8,757 bases of DNA from Thermodesulfovibrionales bacterium (GTDB lineage: Bacteria; Nitrospirota; Thermodesulfovibrionia; Thermodesulfovibrionales; UBA1546). The DNA is taken from contig CAKKPR010000279.1 in the NCBI GenBank assembly GCA_919901705.1, forward strand, positions 1 through 8,757. The letters are read 5' to 3'. The notes beneath the pieces were generated by a model. It was not told where the DNA came from and searched no databases. It saw only the letters and a list, made by a program, of their open reading frames with translations. Within the stretch, counting starts at the first letter, position 1. Every line of letters begins with the position of its first letter. A program made the position numbers and the translations under genes. Positions 1-6,977 of the stretch are shown in pieces.

Positions 1-1641
1 GAATACAAGGAATTTACCCTGCCGGTCCCTGACAAATTCTCATTCCCTCTGGATGTCTTTGATAAATGGGGCGAAAGGCTTGCACTGTTCTGGACAGACG
101 GTATTATTGAAAAAAAATTTTCATTTAGCGCATTAAAGAAACTGTCATCAAAGGGCGCCGGCGCCTTTAAAAAAATGGGCCTCAATAAGGGCGATAAGGT
201 TATTGTGCTGCTGCCGAATATCCCGGAGTGGTGGGAGATTATGCTTGCCCTTATGAGAATTAACGCAATTCCAATCCCGGCAACAACTCTGCTTACATCA
301 AAGGACATAGAGTACAGACTCACAGCAACAGATATTAAGGCAATTATTACAATAGATGAAGAGACGGAAAAGGTTGAGGAGGCAGTAAATGGTTCTAAAA
401 CCAATCCGCTGCTCGTGATTACCGGCGAAAGAAAGGGCTGGCAGGATTACATAAAAGAACGTGACAGGGCAGATGCCTTTGAAGGTGGCAGGGCTGCTTC
501 AGATGAACCTGCATTAATATATTTTACGTCAGGCACAACAGGCCCGCCAAAGATGGTGCTTCACACTCAGGCATCTTATCCCTTGGCGCATATTATAACA
601 GGCAGGTATTGGCTCGACCTCAGGCCGGGTGATATCCACTGGAATCTTTCTGATACAGGATGGGCCAAGGCAGCCTGGTCAAGTTTTTTCGGGCCATGGC
701 ACATGGGGGCAACAATCTTTTCTCTTTTTAAAAAAGGAAAGTTTTCACCGTCGCTGATTATAGATACATTGAAGAGGTATCCGGTCACAACATTATGCGG
801 GCCGCCGACAGCTTACAGGATGATGGTAAAAGAGATTCAAGATTCTCGCCTCAGGCGAGTCGCCCCCGCACTCAGGCGGGTTCGCCGAGGAGAAGAGGAG
901 ACAAAATTTGAATTCAAATCTTTGCGGCATTTTGTTGCAGCAGGGGAACCTCTGAATAAAGGAATAATTGAAGTATGGAAAGAAAGAACAGGGATGTATA
1001 TCTATGACGGCTACGGCCAGACAGAGACAGTAAATGTCCTGGCAAACTACAGATGCCTTCCTGTAAAACCGGGTTCCATGGGGGTCCCGGCTCCAGGGTT
1101 TAATGTGGATATCATTGATGAAAACGGGAAACCAGTCCTCCCGAATACCGAAGGTGACATTGCAATAGCGGTAAAACCAGGAAGACCTGCAGGGTTATTT
1201 AAGGAATATCTCGGAAACCCTGATGCGACAGAAATGGCTGTGAGAGGCAATTGGTATATGACAGGAGACCGGGCTTATAAGGATGAAGAAGGTTATTTCT
1301 GGTTTGTTGGAAGGGCTGATGATGTGATTCTCACATCAGGATACCGTATCGGGCCCTTTGAGATAGAGAGCGTTCTTATAGAACACCCTGCCGTAAAAGA
1401 ATCCGCAGTTGTTGCGAGTCCTGATGAGGTAAGGGGCGAGGTTGTAAAGGCGTTTGTCGTCCTGACACAAAATTATAAACCGTCGGATGCCCTGGCAGAA
1501 GAGCTTCAGAAATTTGTTAAAGGGCGTACGGCGCCGTATAAGTATCCCAGAAAGATAGAGTTCGTTGATGACCTTCCAAAAACAATAAGCGGAAAGATAA
1601 AAAGAAAAGAACTGAAGATGAAAGAATTCGGAAGGATTTAA
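1..1641 (+). CDS. Acyl-CoA synthetase, MACS-like AMP-forming ligase (5' end outside window)
   Basis: This enzyme activates a carboxylic acid with ATP to an acyl-adenylate and then transfers the acyl group to CoA in the cytoplasm. The frame is open from base 1, so the start lies upstream; the first ATG at 175 is internal (59th visible codon), because the 58 codons before it already read as family-like sequence. In visible-codon numbering (546 residues) the ATP-binding loop TSGTTGPPK is at 176-184, YGQTET at 338-343, the TGD adenylate motif at 421-423, the GRADD hinge soon after, and the catalytic lysine of SGKIKRKEL at 532. The WNLSDTGWAKAAWSS segment after the loop is typical of medium-chain (MACS) ligases rather than acetyl-CoA synthetase. 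The substrate cannot be read from sequence. Odd: about 20 basic residues (281-300, rich in LRRV) interrupt the region before FKSLRHFVAAGEPLN and coincide with a palindromic DNA repeat. Confidence 0.93.
   Translation, partial: EYKEFTLPVPDKFSFPLDVFDKWGERLALFWTDGIIEKKFSFSALKKLSSKGAGAFKKMGLNKGDKVIVLLPNIPEWWEIMLALMRINAIPIPATTLLTSKDIEYRLTATDIKAIITIDEETEKVEEAVNGSKTNPLLVITGERKGWQDYIKERDRADAFEGGRAASDEPALIYFTSGTTGPPKMVLHTQASYPLAHIITGRYWLDLRPGDIHWNLSDTGWAKAAWSSFFGPWHMGATIFSLFKKGKFSPSLIIDTLKRYPVTTLCGPPTAYRMMVKEIQDSRLRRVAPALRRVRRGEEETKFEFKSLRHFVAAGEPLNKGIIEVWKERTGMYIYDGYGQTETVNVLANYRCLPVKPGSMGVPAPGFNVDIIDENGKPVLPNTEGDIAIAVKPGRPAGLFKEYLGNPDATEMAVRGNWYMTGDRAYKDEEGYFWFVGRADDVILTSGYRIGPFEIESVLIEHPAVKESAVVASPDEVRGEVVKAFVVLTQNYKPSDALAEELQKFVKGRTAPYKYPRKIEFVDDLPKTISGKIKRKELKMKEFGRI
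841..900. repeat. GC-rich palindromic repeat inserted in frame in the acyl-CoA synthetase gene
   Basis: Two hairpins stand side by side: CTCGCC-TCA-GGCGAG at 845-859 (perfect 6-bp arms) and CCCGC-ACTCAG-GCGGG at 865-880 (perfect 5-bp arms). They also form an imperfect direct repeat, CTCAGGCGAGTCGCC at 850-864 against CTCAGGCGGGTTCGCC at 871-886. The block is read in frame as two LRRV-type units. It is richer in GC and arginine than the flanking gene. The motif resembles short dispersed palindromic repeats of bacterial intergenic DNA. The exact edges (about 841 to 900) are estimated from where family-like protein sequence stops and resumes. Confidence 0.7.
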
Positions 1642-1646
1642 ACCCA

Positions 1647-1778
1647 AATCCCGATATAGGCTTTTCAATACCTTGTTTTGTCTGTCATTGCGAGAACCCG
1701 AAGGGTTCGTGGCAATCTTATCGTCAAAGGCGAGATTGCTTCGCTTCACTCGCAATGACAATTTTCTAAATCGGGATT
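1647..1778. repeat. Nested inverted-repeat element (TGTCATTGCGAG family, MITE/REP-like)
   Basis: The outer arms are AATCCCGATATAG (1647-1659) and CTAAATCGGGATT (1766-1778), complementary at 12 of 13 positions. Inside them are perfect 12-bp arms TGTCATTGCGAG (1683-1694) and CTCGCAATGACA (1749-1760). Further inside are the small hairpin AACCC-GAA-GGGTT (1695-1707) and arms GCAATCT (1712-1718) / AGATTGC (1733-1739). The whole element can fold into one long branched structure. It starts 5 bases after the acyl-CoA synthetase stop and could act as a transcription terminator or mRNA stabiliser for that gene. A related copy lies at 8725-8757. I see no transposase, so it would be non-autonomous if mobile. 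An ORF of 141 codons on the opposite strand through the element and the synthetase 3' end is a shadow. Confidence 0.8.
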
Positions 1779-1795
1779 CGACTTAAAAATTCCTC

Positions 1796-1824
1796 TTCCA
1801 AAATCATTTCAAATGTGATAGCAT
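1796..1824 (+). promoter_or_regulatory. Weak promoter candidate for purM
   Basis: TTCCAA (1796-1801) and TAGCAT (1819-1824) are separated by 17 bases; each matches the sigma-70 consensus at four of six positions. The site lies between the inverted-repeat element and the structured purM leader, where a promoter is expected if the repeat ends upstream transcription. The match is weak and could be chance. Confidence 0.22.
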
Positions 1825-1844
1825 AAAAACACTTTTTCCCCTAT

Positions 1845-1907
1845 GGGTCGTAGACCTGTTTGCTCCGTTTAGAGTTAATACTCTAACGGGGTTTAATTCA
1901 AAACCCT
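1845..1907 (+). promoter_or_regulatory. Structured 5' leader of purM with competing hairpins
   Basis: Three hairpins can form in the 80 bases before purM. The first is GGTC-GTA-GACC (1846-1856). The second is an 11-bp stem with one bulged T, pairing 1863-1874 with 1881-1891 around a TTAATA loop. The third is GGGTTT-AATTCA-AAACCC (1889-1906). The second and third share G1889-G1891, so they exclude one another. The third ends just before the likely ribosome binding site AAAGGA (1909-1914). This layout would suit attenuation or control of translation, but I do not recognise any named riboswitch consensus. Confidence 0.4.
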
Positions 1908-1924
1908 GAAAGGATGCGTCTTGA

Positions 1925-2956
1925 ATGGCCGGACTTACCTATAAAAAAGCAGGCGTTGACATTGACGAAGGAGACAGGTTTATAAGGCTTATCTCTCCTC
2001 TCGCAAGAAAAACATTCAGGCCGGAGGTCATGACAGGCATAGGTTCATTCAATGCGCTTTTCAAGCTTGATGTAAAGAGATACAAAAAACCTGTGCTTGT
2101 GAGCGGAACAGACGGGGTTGGCACAAAGTTGAAGATAGCTTTCCTGACGGACAGGCATAATACCGTCGGCATAGACCTTGTTGCCATGTGCGTGAATGAC
2201 ATCCTCACGAGCGGCTCGGAGCCCCTGTTTTTTTTGGATTATTTTGCATCAGGCAAACTTAAACCTGAAAAGGCGGCAGAGGTCATAAAAGGAATTGTTG
2301 AAGGCTGCAAACAGGCAGGATGTTCATTGATAGGAGGAGAAACAGCAGAGATGCCCGGGTTCTATCCGAAAGGCGAATATGACCTTTCCGGTTTTGCTGT
2401 AGGGGTTGTCGATAAAGATAAGATAATAGACGGCTCTAAAATAAGAAAAGGCGACGCCATAATAGGGCTTGCATCAAACGGTCTTCATAGTAATGGGTAT
2501 TCACTGGTCAGAAAGCTGTTTTTTGATATTAAGAAAATGAAAACCTCTGCCCGAATTGCGGAGTTTGGAACATCACTGGGAGAGGAACTTCTTAAGCCGA
2601 CAAAGATTTATGTTAAGGCATTCAATGCAATCAGGGATAAGGTCAGGATAAAGGGCATGGCCCACATTACAGGCGGAGGGATTCCCGGGAACCTGCCGCG
2701 GATATTCCCAAAGGTGATATCCGCCGTTATAGATGAAGGCTCATGGCCTGTGCCTCCGGTATTCCAGGTGATAAGAAAGATGGGCAAGGTGCCGGTTGCC
2801 GATATGAGGATGACTTTTAATATGGGTATAGGGTATATTATTGTCATCCCGAAAACCGAAGCAGACAAGTCAATCTCTATTTTAAGGAAAACAGGATACG
2901 ATTCATTTGTAATTGGGACTATTGAGAAAGGAGGACAGGAGACAAGATATGCATAA
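1925..2956 (+). CDS. purM: Phosphoribosylformylglycinamidine cyclo-ligase (AIR synthetase)
   Basis: This enzyme closes the imidazole ring in the fifth step of de novo purine synthesis: FGAM plus ATP gives AIR, ADP and phosphate, in the cytoplasm. The 343 residues match the usual length of about 345. Family motifs are all present: GTDGVGTKLK at 61-70, the MCVNDILTSGSEPLFFLDYF stretch at 88-107, GGETAEMPGFY at 137-147, SNGLHSNGYSLVR at 184-196 and HITGGGIPGN at 247-256. The ATG at 1925 follows AAAGGA (1909-1914) at 10 bases. The gene is not followed by purN as in many bacteria; its last eight bases overlap the start of a cell-wall peptidase gene, which suggests a shared transcript. No truncation or missing motif is visible. 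Confidence 0.97.
   Translation: MAGLTYKKAGVDIDEGDRFIRLISPLARKTFRPEVMTGIGSFNALFKLDVKRYKKPVLVSGTDGVGTKLKIAFLTDRHNTVGIDLVAMCVNDILTSGSEPLFFLDYFASGKLKPEKAAEVIKGIVEGCKQAGCSLIGGETAEMPGFYPKGEYDLSGFAVGVVDKDKIIDGSKIRKGDAIIGLASNGLHSNGYSLVRKLFFDIKKMKTSARIAEFGTSLGEELLKPTKIYVKAFNAIRDKVRIKGMAHITGGGIPGNLPRIFPKVISAVIDEGSWPVPPVFQVIRKMGKVPVADMRMTFNMGIGYIIVIPKTEADKSISILRKTGYDSFVIGTIEKGGQETRYA
2937..2942 (+). promoter_or_regulatory. Ribosome binding site deciding the M23 peptidase start
   Basis: AGGAGA lies six bases before ATG 2949, inside the end of purM. A longer AAAGGAGG (2927-2934) lies 14 bases before the same ATG. Both support the start at 2949 over the in-frame ATG at 2913, which would add 12 charged residues that look like purM read out of frame. 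Confidence 0.65.
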
Positions 2957-3785
2957 GATAAAAACTTTGATTAAAAAATCATTTACTCCTATAACAATAA
3001 TGCTGATACCTCACAGCAACAGAAAACCGTTCAACCTTAAGATGCCTTATGCAGGCATATTCGTCTCTATAATCCTCTGTGGAATAGGAACGGCATATGT
3101 ATTTTCAATAGCTATTGACACATTCGAATATAACAGGATGAAAGAAAAGGTCGGTTATTATTCAAGCCAGTTCATAGAGATGAAGGCAACCATGTCGGCT
3201 CTTAAAAAAGCTGAGGGCGAGTTCAGTAAGCTCTTTGCACTGAATTCCAAACAGAAAGTTCTTGAAAACATGGACACCTCAGACAATGGCGCGCTTGATA
3301 TGGAGGCCCTGAAGCTGCAGATAAGAAAGACCATGGAGACCGTTGGAGACATAAGAGAATATTTGAGTCAGCAAAGAGACCTCTATATGGCAACTCCCAA
3401 AGGCTGGCCTATTGCAGGGAATGTAACCTCGCAGTATGGCAAAAGACAACATCCCAGGACAGGAGAGGAAGATTTTCATGCAGGGATAGATATTAGCGCC
3501 GCCCCGGGCAACCCTGTTACAGCCACAGCAGATGGAATTGTAAGCTTTGCGGGATGGAATGGCGGAAGCGGCAACCTCGTAGTCCTGGAACATGGTTTTG
3601 GATTTTCTACATTTTATGCCCATAATAAGATGCTTGCAGTTAAGGTGGGACAACGCATAAAAAAAGGCGGCATAATATCCTATGTCGGCTCAACAGGAAA
3701 CTCAACGGGACCGCACCTGCATTACGAGGTGTGGAAAAATGGAAGCCCTGTTAACCCTAAAACTTTTATCGAAGGAAGGAGTTAG
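2949..3785 (+). CDS. Membrane-anchored M23 (LytM-type) peptidoglycan endopeptidase
   Basis: This is probably a zinc endopeptidase that cuts peptide cross-links in peptidoglycan, anchored in the inner membrane with its catalytic domain in the periplasm. In the 278-residue form, residues 1-31 are basic and cytoplasmic, and one membrane segment spans about 33-57. A helical, coiled-coil-like region follows at about 60-145, and the M23 domain spans about 150-275. The domain has the HxxxD zinc motif HAGID (H177, D181), FYAHN (H225) and the HLH motif (H256, H258). All LytM active-site residues are therefore present and it should be active rather than a degenerate activator. Its start overlaps purM by eight bases and the bactofilin gene follows after two bases. 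M23 peptidases next to bactofilins are known partners in cell-shape control, for example LmdC-type enzymes. Confidence 0.9.
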   Translation: MHKIKTLIKKSFTPITIMLIPHSNRKPFNLKMPYAGIFVSIILCGIGTAYVFSIAIDTFEYNRMKEKVGYYSSQFIEMKATMSALKKAEGEFSKLFALNSKQKVLENMDTSDNGALDMEALKLQIRKTMETVGDIREYLSQQRDLYMATPKGWPIAGNVTSQYGKRQHPRTGEEDFHAGIDISAAPGNPVTATADGIVSFAGWNGGSGNLVVLEHGFGFSTFYAHNKMLAVKVGQRIKKGGIISYVGSTGNSTGPHLHYEVWKNGSPVNPKTFIEGRS

Positions 3786-3787
3786 CT

Positions 3788-4174
3788 ATGTTTTCAAGGA
3801 ATACGGAAAAGCTTGAATCGTTTGTCGGAGTCAACAGCTATTTCAAAGGCGACATAAAAACAAAAGGGACGCTCAGGATTGACGGCACACTCGAAGGCAA
3901 TATCGAAGTTGACTGGCTCATACTTGGAGAAACAGCACAGCTCAAAGGCAATGCCGAGGCAAGGGGCATTATTGTAGGCGGCAAGGTTGAAGGCAATATT
4001 AAGGCCACAGAGCTAATAGAGATAAAGGCAAAAGGCGAGGTCAGCGGCGAACTGGCTACAAGCAAGCTTTCTATTGCAGAGGGGGCAATATTTAACGGGC
4101 GTTCCACAATGCACAGGGCGGAATCGAATGTCGTCGAACTTCAGGCAGAAGAGAGAAAGAAAGCAAAAGGATAA
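3788..4174 (+). CDS. Bactofilin, polymer-forming cytoskeletal protein
   Basis: Bactofilins self-assemble without nucleotide into filaments lying under the inner membrane and position cell-wall enzymes. This 128-residue protein has a short N-terminal tail, the bactofilin domain at about 12-108, and a charged C-terminal tail ending in EERKKAKG. The domain shows regularly spaced short beta-strand units typical of the right-handed beta-helix, such as GTLRIDGTLEGNIE, AEARGIIVGGKVEGNI and ELIEIKAKGEVSGEL. The start at 3788 follows a good AAGGAAGGAG site and lies two bases after the M23 stop, so translation is probably coupled. The neighbouring peptidase is its likely client. The stop codon lies inside the left arm of the terminator hairpin. 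Confidence 0.93.
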   Translation: MFSRNTEKLESFVGVNSYFKGDIKTKGTLRIDGTLEGNIEVDWLILGETAQLKGNAEARGIIVGGKVEGNIKATELIEIKAKGEVSGELATSKLSIAEGAIFNGRSTMHRAESNVVELQAEERKKAKG

Positions 4175-4201
4175 GATTAAACCTTAATCTTATCCTTTTG
4201 C
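4163..4201. terminator. Perfect 18-bp inverted repeat, bidirectional terminator
   Basis: The arms 4163-4180 (GCAAAAGGATAAGATTAA) and 4184-4201 are exact complements around a three-base ACC loop. The left arm contains the last bactofilin codons and its TAA. On the + strand the 3' arm ends in CCTTTT; on the - strand the 3' arm also ends in CCTTTT and is followed by GCTTTCTTTC. It lies between two converging genes (bactofilin and the lipoprotein gene ending at 4238), so it probably terminates both. Confidence 0.85.
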
Positions 4202-4237
4202 GCCTATTTCCCCTTTTTAACTTTCTTGCCCTTTTTA

Positions 4238-4780
4238 TTACAGGTGCGGCGGCGAATTATATGGCCCGTACCACCATGGGTCATACCACCAGTAAGGGTA
4301 CCTGTACATGTACGGAGGGTAAGGCGCAGGGTGATTATAGATTTTTTCTTCTCTCCAGAGATGGATTTCTTTTATTTCAAACAGAGGGTATGTATACTCA
4401 ATCTCGCCTATCTTCTTTTTCCTGCTGCCAATCAGCTCTCCGGCAATTGTTATCTCCCGCCCCTTTTTATAAATTAATGGGTCAAGATAACCTTTTTCTA
4501 TTGCCATAAACCGTCCGGAGGATCTGTCAGAGTCTATGATAGTCCCATATCTGTCAACAGGAGACTGTACGGCCTCGATTATAGAGCCTTCCTCTGTATT
4601 TTTTGTTGATGCGATAACGCCGCCGAGCATGAATATTGTGCCCCTGTATTTGTCTACGTTCCCTTTTATGCTGCTGAACGGGATATCTGTCCGCGCCTGT
4701 TCCCTGACCGGCCTTGAGATTACATGTGTGCAGGAAGAAACAAGAAAGACAAAAGCGCTCAGCAATATCATCTTCTTCAT
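4238..4780 (-). CDS. Slp-family outer-membrane lipoprotein
   Basis: This is likely a lipoprotein attached to the outer membrane; the Slp family is named after the starvation-inducible E. coli protein and its molecular role is not settled. The 180-residue protein starts MKKMILLSAFVFLVSSC, a short type II signal peptide with lipobox LVSSC (lipidated Cys17). The mature part has the family features of an early segment with FSSIKGNVDKYRGTIFMLGGVIAST and a later beta-rich part with GREITIAGELIG. The last 30 or so residues are rich in Tyr, Trp and Pro (PYWWYDPWWYGPY). The start at 4780 is chosen over an upstream in-frame ATG at 4807 because AGGAGG stands five bases before it and the signal peptide begins there. 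It lies 137 bases downstream of the NrfD gene in the same direction, so it may share that transcript. Confidence 0.85.
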   Translation of the reverse strand: MKKMILLSAFVFLVSSCTHVISRPVREQARTDIPFSSIKGNVDKYRGTIFMLGGVIASTKNTEEGSIIEAVQSPVDRYGTIIDSDRSSGRFMAIEKGYLDPLIYKKGREITIAGELIGSRKKKIGEIEYTYPLFEIKEIHLWREEKIYNHPAPYPPYMYRYPYWWYDPWWYGPYNSPPHL

Positions 4781-4785
4781 ACGCA

Positions 4786-4791
4786 CCTCCT
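4786..4791 (-). promoter_or_regulatory. Ribosome binding site of the Slp-family lipoprotein gene
   Basis: On the - strand AGGAGG is a perfect Shine-Dalgarno sequence, five bases before the ATG at 4780-4778. It rules out the longer reading from 4807, which would place nine residues before the signal peptide. Confidence 0.75.
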
Positions 4792-4917
4792 GATTATCTT
4801 TTATCATTTTTAGGATGATTATGCAAGTGAAATTTATTTTTTTCTATCTCACAAGCTGATTCAGCTGAAATACAGAAAGCAGAACTGAGGAAACAATCGA
4901 ACTAACCTTTTTTTGCT

Positions 4918-6195
4918 TTAATGTGCCGCGGGTTTTTCCTCTGCGTTAAACACAGGGAATATCCTGGCCATTATCCAGAACAACACAAACGGCATAACAA
5001 AGATGCTGACTGCGCCGCCAAGACCTTCCTTGAAGGTCTCCCAGTCACGCGGGACTATCGGCATGATATATTCCATATATCCCGAGAGTGTCAATGAAAA
5101 AGCCTGCCCTCCGATAACCACGTTCCATCTCATCATGAACACGCCCATCATGGCAAGAACCAGGCCGATGATGGCCCTTCTTATAGTAAGGCCTGGGATC
5201 AAGAAGAGCACAAAAGGTATGAGATTGCCAAATGTATACTGGAGTAAAAATATATTCGTAAAATCCTTTTGGTAAATAACCGTACGCAGTATATCCCAGT
5301 GTTTGACGGCGGTATATCCCCTGAATACGAGGTCAAGGAGTTCGAGGGTTATGGCAAATATCATGAATAACAACAGATATTTTGCCGTAATCTTTATAAC
5401 GCTGATCTCAGCGCCCTTAACATCTTCCTGGCTCATCTCGGAATCGAGTCGTACCGACCTCCACGGCTTTCTCAGGGATTTTATCTTTATCTTCCTTACC
5501 TCCATGACGATTATATAAGTCAGCATGCACAGGGCAATGCCAGACACTATTGCAGACATTATGAATATAACAGGCATCAGCGGGGTCATCCAGAGCGCGT
5601 TTGCCTTGACCGAGCCGAATATAAAACCTGCATAGCCATGCAGAAAACATGCTACAGGAATACCTATTCCGGCAAGTACCTTTATTGCCTTTTCATCCCT
5701 CTTAAGCGATTCCTCGCTTAAATCATATACGCCGAGAGTGAGCGAGCAGAATACCAGGAATTTTATCCATTCAAAAAGGCCCTTGTCCTTTTTTTCTTTC
5801 AACGGCAATGCCACCTCGACAAAATGTTTCCTGTATAGAAACCAGAGTTCAGAGGCAACGATAGCGCCGTATGCGAAAAATACTATTCCAAAGGCAGCAA
5901 TAGCAGACGTAAAATGAGGCGTCATAAACACATTTATACCCCTGAACGGGTGCTGCAGATGCAGGACTATCGGCATCGGCGCAGCAAAGAGAAGCGCAAA
6001 TGAAAATACGAGCGCAAACCTTGCCATCTCCTTAAGTTCCTTTATGCCAAAGACATGGTACAGGGAAGAAAGCACAAAAGCGCCCGCAACAAGGCCTGTC
6101 ATAAACGGATACATCACAATCTGGATACTCCAGTAAATGTATTCATTAGGATAGACAAACAGCTCCTTGAGTGTCCAAATTTCGCCGTGAACCAT
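4918..6195 (-). CDS. NrfD/PsrC-like integral membrane subunit (quinone-interacting)
   Basis: This is the membrane subunit of a CISM-type complex, expected to bind menaquinone and pass electrons to or from the periplasmic iron-sulfur subunit. It has 425 residues and about ten hydrophobic segments (near 20-45, 58-80, 93-118, 144-160, 172-193, 203-229, 268-290, 312-335, 341-361 and 388-412). That matches the longer HmcC/DsrP/ActC-like branch rather than the eight-helix PsrC form. Family-like sequence includes HGYAGFIFGSVKANALWMTP at 185-204, followed by PVIFIMSAIVSGIALCM. The start codon overlaps the stop of the iron-sulfur gene by one base (TAATG), and AGGAGG stands at 6208-6203. No molybdopterin subunit is present nearby. 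Proton pumping, proposed for some relatives, cannot be judged here. Confidence 0.9.
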   Translation of the reverse strand: MVHGEIWTLKELFVYPNEYIYWSIQIVMYPFMTGLVAGAFVLSSLYHVFGIKELKEMARFALVFSFALLFAAPMPIVLHLQHPFRGINVFMTPHFTSAIAAFGIVFFAYGAIVASELWFLYRKHFVEVALPLKEKKDKGLFEWIKFLVFCSLTLGVYDLSEESLKRDEKAIKVLAGIGIPVACFLHGYAGFIFGSVKANALWMTPLMPVIFIMSAIVSGIALCMLTYIIVMEVRKIKIKSLRKPWRSVRLDSEMSQEDVKGAEISVIKITAKYLLLFMIFAITLELLDLVFRGYTAVKHWDILRTVIYQKDFTNIFLLQYTFGNLIPFVLFLIPGLTIRRAIIGLVLAMMGVFMMRWNVVIGGQAFSLTLSGYMEYIMPIVPRDWETFKEGLGGAVSIFVMPFVLFWIMARIFPVFNAEEKPAAH

Positions 6196-6977
6196 TACCT
6201 TACCTCCTTGCTCAAACCCCTGTAATAGACCTGTGGTTTTGTGCCAAATTCGTCTTTTAATACGGAAACTCTTTCAGTCCTTATAATCCTGCCCACCTCA
6301 TCATTGGGGTCATTTATATTTCCGATAAGCCTTGCTCCAAACGGGCATGCCTGAACACAGGCTGTCTTCAGGCCCTTTGTTATCCTGTGATAACAGAAAT
6401 TGCATTTTTCAGCTGCATGATACACAGGATGGAAAAATCTTACGCCATAAGGGCACGCCATTATGCAATAACCGCATCCTATACACCATTTCCTGTCTAC
6501 AAGGACAACTCCATCCTCTGTCTGATATGTTGCGCCGACAGGGCATACCTGAACGCATGGCGGGTTCTCGCACTGATTGCAGAGTTTAGGAACAAAAAAA
6601 GCCTTTTCTATATCTTCATTTTTTATATCCTGATATTTCCCTTGACCGAGTTCAATCCTGCCGGTGATAAAACCGTCCCTTCCTGCCTTGGGTGAATCAG
6701 CAAGCACCTTTCCGTCTTTTGTCAGGACATATCTCTCAACCCATGTCCGTGAGGCATTTATGTCATAGGGTATCTCATTTTCGTTCTGGCAGGCCTTCAC
6801 GCAAAAACCGCATCCAACGCATTTTTCTGTATCAACAAGAAACCCCCAGCGGATTTTTTTTGCGCCTTTTGAGGCAAAAAGTTTCGACGGATTAATAATC
6901 TCGATTGCCGTCAACGGCACAGCTATTACCGCAATCCCCTGCAATGAATATTTAATGAAGTCCCGCCTCGAAATCAT
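6195..6977 (-). CDS. Tat-exported ferredoxin-like subunit with four [4Fe-4S] clusters (NrfC/HmcB/DsrO type)
   Basis: This is the electron-transfer subunit expected to sit on the periplasmic face against the NrfD-like protein. The 260-residue protein starts with a twin-arginine signal (SRRDFIK at 3-9) and a hydrophobic stretch to about residue 35, so it is exported folded. Four cysteine groups are complete: 53/56/59/63, 133/136/141/145, 165/168/171/175 and 192/195/207/211. These give the 16 ligands of a DmsB/NrfC-type four-cluster protein. The start at 6977 overlaps the stop of the tetraheme cytochrome gene (ATGA) and has GGAGGG at 6989-6984, so translation is probably coupled. The stop overlaps the NrfD start by one base. 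Which relative it is closest to cannot be settled by eye. Confidence 0.93.
   Translation of the reverse strand: MISRRDFIKYSLQGIAVIAVPLTAIEIINPSKLFASKGAKKIRWGFLVDTEKCVGCGFCVKACQNENEIPYDINASRTWVERYVLTKDGKVLADSPKAGRDGFITGRIELGQGKYQDIKNEDIEKAFFVPKLCNQCENPPCVQVCPVGATYQTEDGVVLVDRKWCIGCGYCIMACPYGVRFFHPVYHAAEKCNFCYHRITKGLKTACVQACPFGARLIGNINDPNDEVGRIIRTERVSVLKDEFGTKPQVYYRGLSKEVR

Noticed and set aside
175..1641. Start of the acyl-CoA synthetase at ATG 175
   Set aside because: The frame is open and protein-like back to base 1, and the MACS N-terminal domain needs those residues; the gene starts outside the window.
1336..1761. 141-codon ORF on the - strand
   Set aside because: It runs antisense to the well-supported acyl-CoA synthetase and through the inverted-repeat element, with low-complexity content and no ribosome binding site.
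2913..2948. Upstream start of the M23 peptidase at ATG 2913
   Set aside because: The extra 12 residues are charged, overlap purM further, and lack a well-placed ribosome binding site; ATG 2949 has one.
3279..3653. 124-codon ORF on the - strand
   Set aside because: It lies antisense inside the M23 peptidase gene, whose active-site motifs are intact; no family resemblance.
4198..4509. 103-codon and 83-codon ORFs on the + strand
   Set aside because: Both are antisense to the Slp-type lipoprotein, which has a signal peptide, lipobox and perfect ribosome binding site.
4781..4917. Terminator or promoter between the NrfD and lipoprotein genes
   Set aside because: The only symmetry is the 13-bp palindrome AGCTGATTCAGCT (4854-4866), too short and not followed by a T-run next to it; no good promoter boxes at a sensible distance from the start.
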